Below, one piece after another: positions 1 through 5,711 of a stretch of 5,711 nucleotides of DNA. The notes beneath the pieces were generated by a model, which saw nothing but the letters and a program-made list of their open reading frames with translations, ran no database searches and was not told the DNA's origin. Both the position numbers and the translations under genes were made by a program. This DNA comes from an uncultured Mycoplasma sp. (GTDB lineage: Bacteria > Bacillota_I > Bacilli_A > Mycoplasmatales > Metamycoplasmataceae): assembly GCA_949293065.1 (NCBI GenBank), contig CASFBV010000042.1, forward strand, positions 1-5,711. Reading direction: 5' to 3'. Numbering within the stretch: position 1 is the first letter of the stretch; the number at the start of each line of letters is the position of its first letter.

Positions 1-640
1 AAATCACATCTAATATTGAATCATCAAAAGCAAAAGCTCTTTTTAGCATATCTTTTAATGTTACTAAATTAACTTTATCAACATTTGAATTACTTACTTT
101 TTTTCATGCTTCATTAAATTGATTTTTATCTTCATAAAATAATATTGTTGGATTAGAAGGGACTTCAATTTGATTTGAATATGCAAAAGAACTTGATAAA
201 GCATTTTTAATATCAAATGAAACAACATTTAAATCAGTAGAAATTTTATCTAAATAAAAAATAACAGTTAAATCTTTTGAATTGACTTTTGGTTGAATGA
301 CAAATTGAACAATTTTATTGAAAATATTGTTATTATTTTCACTTAATTTATCTTTAAATGAAGAATCGATTGTGAAATATTTACCTAAAAAATTAGAAGA
401 TATAAAATCATCTAAATTTTTTCAATTTGAATATACTGCAAATGTTTTCATTGTTGGTTGATTTGATGTTAATGGAGTTAAAGCATTTGTATTAGAAGAT
501 AAAAATTCTTTTAATTCAATAGTTTGACTTAATTGTTTATGATCTTCAGAATCACCAGATGAAGAACATGAAACAACAAAAGCAACAGGAATTGCGGATG
601 TAACTATTACAGAAGGAATGATAAGTTTTTTAAAATTCAT
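1..640 (-). CDS. Putative surface lipoprotein, partial (C-terminus beyond window)
   Basis: This is the N-terminal 213 codons of a lipoprotein whose 3' end lies outside the window. The protein begins with a basic start (MNFKK), then a hydrophobic stretch to about residue 24, then the lipobox AFVVSC. Cys25 is therefore the predicted lipidated first residue after signal peptidase II cleavage, and the mature protein should be anchored on the outer face of the membrane. A low-complexity Ser/Asp/Glu linker (SSSGDSED) follows, as is common in mollicute lipoproteins. The rest is Asn/Ser/Lys-rich and soluble, and I recognise no domain in it. The frame stays open to base 1 only if TGA is read as Trp (residues 73 and 179). 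The start at 640 is the only in-frame ATG after the uvrB stop, which lies in the same frame seven codons upstream. No Shine-Dalgarno precedes it. The lipoprotein call is firm; function is unknown. Confidence 0.88.
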
Positions 641-647
641 ATTTTTA

Positions 648-653
648 ATTATA
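648..653 (-). promoter_or_regulatory. Probable -10 box of the lipoprotein gene
   Basis: On the minus strand these bases read TATAAT, a perfect -10 consensus, inside the 21-nt gap between the uvrB stop and the lipoprotein ATG. A start about 6-7 nt downstream would fall at 641-642, immediately before the ATG at 640, giving an mRNA with essentially no leader. This fits the absence of any Shine-Dalgarno. At 17-bp spacing the -35 position reads GAAACA (671-676), a poor match. A chance TATAAT in such AT-rich DNA is possible. Confidence 0.45.
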
Positions 654-661
654 CTAAATAA

Positions 662-2638
662 TTATTCTTCTGTTTCTAATTCAAGAATTAAATCTCTAAT
701 TTGTGCTGCTCGTTCAAAATCCATTTTTTTAGCCGCTTCTTTCATTTCTTTTCTTAAACTTTCAATAATATTTTCAGTTTGTTCTTTTTTAAGTTTTGAA
801 TTTGCTTTTTGTTTTTGAATTAATTCAAGAGCATTTGTAATATCATGACCCTGAATTGGTTCAAAAATAGGCTTAATAATGGTTTTTGGAACAATTCCAT
901 GTTCTTCATTATATTTCATTTGAATTTCTCTTTTCATTTTATTGTCATCAATTGTTTGCTGCATGCTTTTGCTAATAGAATCTGCATAAAAAATAACTCT
1001 ACCTTTTTCATTTCTAGCAGCACGACCTACAATTTGAATCAATGAAGATCTTGATCTGAAAAATGATTCTTTATCAGCATCTAAAACCATAATTAAACTT
1101 ACCTCAGGTAAATCAATTCCTTCTCTTAAAAGATTAATCCCTATGACAACATCATAAATTCCTTTTCTTAATTTTCTAAGTATCTCATTTCTTTCTAATG
1201 TTTTGTGTTCGGAATGGATATATGCAATTTTAATTTTTTTAGCTTGAAAATGCTTTGTTAATTCTTCTGCTGTTTTTTTGGTTGTTGTAACAATAATTGT
1301 TCTCATCTTATTTTTGATTTGTTTTTGAATCTCATCATACATATCATCGACTTGATTTTTAGAAGGATGAATTTCAATTATTGGATCAAGTAATCCTGTT
1401 GGTCTTATATATTGAGTTACAACTTCACCATTAGTTAAATTTAGTTCATATTCAGCAGGAGTTGCAGAAATAAAAATTCTCTGAAAATCATACTTATCAA
1501 ATTCTTCAAATTTCAATGGTCTGTTATCTAATGCAGATGGTAATCTAAAACCATAATCTACAAGATTCATTTTTCTTGAACGATCTCCATTATACATACC
1601 ATGTAATTGGGAAATCATCATATGTGATTCATCAATTATTAAAATTGTATCTTTTGGTAAATAATCCAAAAGAGTATAAGGTTGCTCCCCTTCTTCTCTT
1701 CTATCAATATGTCTTGAATAATTTTCAATCCCAGAACAATAACCAAATTCTCTTAATGAGTCCATATCATTATTGGTTCTATCCTTTAATCTTTGATATT
1801 CAAGTTGTTTTTCTTGTTGTTTAAATTCTTTTAATCTCTGTTCTAATTCTAATTCTATTAATTCGATAGTTCCGTCTATATTATCTGATTGAATAACATA
1901 TGAACTAGCTGGAAATATGGTAATTTCCTTTTCTTTTGAAATTACATTTTTAGTTAATGGATCAATTTTAGAAATAACATCAATTTCATCATCAAACATT
2001 TCTATTCTTAAATTGAAATCAGTAGTTCAACCTGGTGCAATTTCTATAACATCGCCCTTAACACTAAATTCCCCGGTTTCAACTGACAATTGATTTCTTC
2101 GATATTGTCTTTTAACCAAATTCATAAAAAAATCTTGTCTTTTTATTTTTTGGTTAAGTTCAATTTTGAAAAATGATTCTTCATATTCTTGTGGTTTATT
2201 AGCACCATAGATAGCTGCTACCGAAGCAACAACAATTGTGTCTCTTGATGTTAACAATGAATTTAGAGTTGACATTCTCATCATTTCTAAATCATGATTT
2301 GTTTTAGATGTTTTTTCAACATAAACATCAGTTTTTGGTAGATATGCTTCTGGTCTATAATAATCAAAATATGAAACAAAATATTCAACATTATTATTAG
2401 GAAAAAAAGTTTTTAGCTCAGAGTATAATTGCGAAGCTAATGTTTTATTGTGAGATAAAACTAAAATAGGTCTTTGAACCTTATTTATCACATTTGCTAT
2501 TGTAAAAGTTTTACCACTACCAGTAACCCCTAGCAATACTTGATTTTTTTTACCTTCTTTTATTCCTTTAACCAATTTTTCAATTGCTTCAGGTTGATCA
2601 CCAGAAGGTTTAAAATTTGTTTCTAATTTTAAAGACAT
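662..2638 (-). CDS. uvrB: UvrB, excinuclease ABC subunit B
   Basis: This is the damage-verification helicase of nucleotide excision repair. UvrA loads it onto DNA, it checks the lesion, and it recruits UvrC for incision. The 658-residue product is full length. Walker A is GVTGSGKT (37-44) and motif Ia is [10 protein letters not shown] (62-71). The beta-hairpin that clamps DNA is at about 86-109 ([13 protein letters not shown]). The Walker B equivalent is DESH (336-339), motif III is SAT (391-393), motif V is [13 protein letters not shown] (500-512) and motif VI is QIVGRAARN (535-543). A C-terminal UVR coiled-coil (about 621-656) binds UvrC or UvrA. The single Trp (204, in IEIAPGWTTDFN) is a TGA codon, so a standard-code translation would stop there. 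The start fits the family N-terminus ([11 protein letters not shown]). It begins 4 nt after the second aminopeptidase gene with only a poorly placed AAAG upstream, so coupled translation is likely. I see no LexA-type operator or terminator after it. Confidence 0.97.
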
Positions 2639-2642
2639 ATCT

Positions 2643-4001
2643 TTATTTTACAAGTTGTTTAACGAATTCAATCAATGTTTTAAACATTGGAGCTTGTCCT
2701 TTTGAATTAAAATCAGAAGAACCAGCTATGTCCAGATGAATATAATCTTTACCTAATGCAAATTGATTCAATCAACATGCTGCAATATTTGAATCTGGAC
2801 GATCTGTTAATGAACAAGATAAAGTATCTGCAAATGTATCTTTTGTTAAAGATTCTAAATAAATATCATTCATTGGCATTCTTCAAATTAATTCATTTGC
2901 TTTTTTTGCAGCTTTATCTAATTCATTTCAATAAGAATCTTTTGTTGATCAAGCTCCTGTGTATTTTCCTAATGCATAAATCACTGTTCCAGTTAAAGTT
3001 GCAATGTCAATAATTAATGATGAATTCATTTTTTTAGCCGCATATGTAATGGCATCTGCCATAATCAATCTTCCTTCTGCATCAGTATTTGCTATTTCAA
3101 CTGTCTTACCACTCATTGAAGTTAAAATTGTTTCAGGTAATTGACCTAATGAATCAACCATGTTATCTGTTAAAGGAACAATACATGAAACATTTTTTTT
3201 AACTTTCATTTTTGAAAGTGTATCAACAAGCATTACAGAAATAGCAGCACCTGACATATCATATTTCATATCTAGCATATATCTACCTGGAGTTTTAAGA
3301 TTATATCCACCTGAATCAAACATAATTCCTTTACCTACAAAAGTAATTTTATCTTTGGACTTAGGAGCTCCTTTATATTCTAATATTGCAACTTTAACAC
3401 TTTCTTTTGAACCTTCATTAACTCCTATAATTAAATTCATATTTAATTTTTTTAATTCAGATTTATCTAAAATTGTTAAATCAATTAATTTATTATTTGA
3501 AGATAAATTTTTAATGTATGAAACAAATTTATTAATTGTCAAAATATTTGGTGCCATATCTTGAAGAGTTCTTATTTCACACATCTGAGAAGCTATTAAA
3601 ATGTCTTCATCAAATTTATTTGACACTTTTTCAACAAACAAATAGGTAGGCTTAATATTATTTTTTGTTGTTTTCATATTAAATGTTTTTCCATTAATTT
3701 CATATCAAACATATATGAAATTTTTAATCACATCATTAATTGAAATTTTGGAAGTGGCAAATGATATAGCATCAATTTGATATGATCTTTGTTCATTTGA
3801 AATTATCATCTTTAAAATAAAAATTAATTTATCTAAATTAAAATCTTTTTTAGAACCCAAGTAAATTGATGATGTTTCATCTTCAGGATTATCAAAAATA
3901 TAATTCTCTTTTTCAATTTCTATTTTTTTATCTTCTTTAAATTTTCCAACAAGTAAAAAAGTTTTTGGTTGTAATGAATTTATAATAAATTTATGAATCA
4001 T
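2643..4001 (-). CDS. M17 leucyl aminopeptidase paralogue 2 (diverged)
   Basis: This is a cytosolic M17 (leucyl aminopeptidase family) protein of 452 residues, predicted to remove N-terminal amino acids from peptides using two metal ions. A poorly conserved N-terminal domain covers about 1-105 and the catalytic domain about 130-452. The expected metal ligands and catalytic residues are present: Lys224 and Asp229 in [10 protein letters not shown], Lys236, Asp248 in MKYDMSG, and Asp307, Glu309 and Arg311 in the signature NTDAEGRL. The fold-conserved HLDIAG is at 422-427. It departs from the family in places: APN instead of PPN near residue 152, [10 protein letters not shown] (402-411) where its neighbour has a Gly-Gly segment, and QAP instead of PTG near 436. 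Five Trp codons (99, 351, 358, 373, 410) are all TGA. It starts 2 nt after the stop of the upstream paralogue with no good Shine-Dalgarno, so it is probably translationally coupled. Activity is likely, but specificity may differ. Confidence 0.92.
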
Positions 4002-4003
4002 AA

Positions 4004-5377
<1,374 letters not shown>

Positions 5378-5383
5378 AATCTA

Positions 5384-5389
5384 CTCCTT
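5384..5389 (-). promoter_or_regulatory. Strong Shine-Dalgarno of the first aminopeptidase
   Basis: The minus strand reads AAGGAG, six bases before the ATG at 5377. It is the only canonical ribosome binding site in front of any of the four protein genes here. This fixes the start codon and marks the gene as the entry point for ribosomes on the operon mRNA. Confidence 0.9.
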
Positions 5390-5405
5390 ATTAAATATAT
5401 CTATA

Positions 5406-5436
5406 AGTATAGAACTTTATATTTTTTATTATTCAA
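5406..5436 (-). promoter_or_regulatory. Candidate promoter of the aminopeptidase-uvrB operon
   Basis: A -10-like TATACT (5406-5411) lies 19 bp downstream of a -35-like TTGAAT (5431-5436). Transcription would start near 5399 and leave a leader of about 20 nt containing the Shine-Dalgarno. The spacing is longer than the usual 16-18 bp and the -35 is only a partial match. The -35 lies inside the AT palindrome. The position, between an upstream terminator and the first gene, is the main support. Confidence 0.45.
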
Positions 5437-5449
5437 AAATAATAAAAAA
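5422..5449. repeat. Perfect 12-bp AT-only inverted repeat, 4-nt loop
   Basis: On the plus strand TTTTTTATTATT (5422-5433) is followed by the loop CAAA (5434-5437) and its exact complement AATAATAAAAAA (5438-5449). One arm overlaps the T-tract of the tRNA terminator and the loop side overlaps the candidate -35. It could strengthen termination, act as a terminator itself, or be a by-product of AT-rich composition. Having no G-C pairs, it would be a weak RNA hairpin despite its length. Confidence 0.6.
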
Positions 5450-5468
5450 GTTGCTTTAATAGCAACTT
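5444..5468 (-). terminator. Rho-independent terminator after the tRNA genes
   Basis: On the minus strand, AAGTTGCT (5468-5461) and AGCAACTT (5455-5448) form a perfect 8-bp stem around a 5-nt loop, followed by a run of T residues down to 5444. It starts 18 nt past the 3' end of tRNA-Leu. This separates tRNA transcription from the aminopeptidase operon. Confidence 0.88.
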
Positions 5469-5485
5469 ATTGGTCATAAATGATT

Positions 5486-5569
5486 TGGTGCGCGAGGAGG
5501 GACTCGAACCCTCACACCAAAGGCACAAGTGCCTAAAACTTGCGTGTCTGCCAATTTCACCACTCGCGC
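5486..5569 (-). tRNA. tRNA-Leu (anticodon UAG)
   Basis: This is a complete 84-nt class II tRNA. The acceptor stem GCGCGAG/CTCGCGC is fully paired, with discriminator A and an encoded CCA (5486-5488). The D-stem is GTG/CAC. The anticodon stem CAAGT/ACTTG holds the loop TTTAGGC with anticodon TAG at 5535-5533. A 12-nt variable arm (TGCCTTTGGTGT) is typical of leucine tRNAs. The T-arm is GAGGG TTCGAGT CCCTC. It would read CUN leucine codons; in mollicutes a single U34 tRNA often serves the whole box. It lies 66 nt downstream of tRNA-Lys and is followed by a terminator. Confidence 0.97.
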
Positions 5570-5588
5570 ATAGTAATGGTTATTAGTC

Positions 5589-5616
5589 TTTATATTACAA
5601 ATAATAACAATTACAA
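5589..5616 (-). promoter_or_regulatory. Possible promoter of tRNA-Leu
   Basis: In the 66-nt gap between the two tRNAs the minus strand has TTGTAA (5611-5616), a 16-bp spacer and TATAAA (5589-5594). Initiation would fall about 12 nt before the mature 5' end at 5569. Both hexamers are imperfect and the gap is AT-rich. Co-transcription with tRNA-Lys from a promoter outside the window is an equal alternative, and no terminator hairpin is evident in the gap. Confidence 0.35.
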
Positions 5617-5635
5617 TTTGGCGTCGTTTGACAAA

Positions 5636-5711
<76 letters not shown>

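Noticed and set aside
618..818. Plus-strand open frame of 66 codons resembling a membrane peptide
   Set aside because: It covers the complement of the uvrB 3' end and the lipoprotein signal peptide. Its Phe/Ile/Ser richness follows from antisense reading of Lys/Glu/Asn codons.
845..3013. Other short plus-strand open frames (845-1045, 1576-1824, 2756-3013)
   Set aside because: All are antisense to confirmed coding sequence, AT-driven in composition and without a ribosome binding site.
3160..3564. Plus-strand open frame of 134 codons
   Set aside because: It lies wholly antisense to the well-conserved catalytic region of paralogue 2 and shows no recognisable motif or ribosome site.
5378..5485. 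Riboswitch or T-box in front of the aminopeptidase operon
   Set aside because: The likely leader is only about 20 nt and has no conserved structured element. The hairpins upstream are better explained by the tRNA terminator.

Overview
The window comes from a mollicute (wall-less, Mycoplasma/Spiroplasma-type bacterium). The DNA is strongly AT-rich. Every tryptophan position I could translate (12 across four genes) is a TGA codon, and no TGG is used, so translation table 4 applies. Read with the standard code, each long gene would look broken at these codons. A typical mollicute lipoprotein and CCA-encoded tRNA genes fit the same lineage. The closest relatives are probably in the Spiroplasma/Entomoplasma/Mycoplasma mycoides branch, but that placement is an inference from gene content.

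Everything is on the minus strand, so transcription runs from high to low coordinates. At the right edge are tRNA-Lys(UUU), whose first base is the last base of the window, and tRNA-Leu(UAG). A Rho-independent terminator follows them. A 108-nt intergenic space (5378-5485) then holds the terminator, a 12-bp AT-only palindrome, a probable promoter and a strong Shine-Dalgarno sequence. These lead into a three-gene cluster: two tandem, diverged M17 leucyl aminopeptidases (5377-4004 and 4001-2643) and uvrB (2638-662). The junctions are only 2 and 4 nt, which suggests one mRNA with translational coupling. After a 21-nt gap containing a perfect TATAAT, a lipoprotein gene begins at 640 and runs off the left edge.

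Functionally this is mostly housekeeping. The aminopeptidases would release amino acids from peptides, which matters for an organism that imports its amino acids. UvrB is the damage-verification helicase of nucleotide excision repair. The lipoprotein is a surface protein of unknown function. No defence, mobile, CRISPR or clearly novel system is visible. The points most worth a second look are the divergence of the second aminopeptidase, the possibly leaderless lipoprotein transcript, and the overlapping hairpins in front of the aminopeptidase operon.
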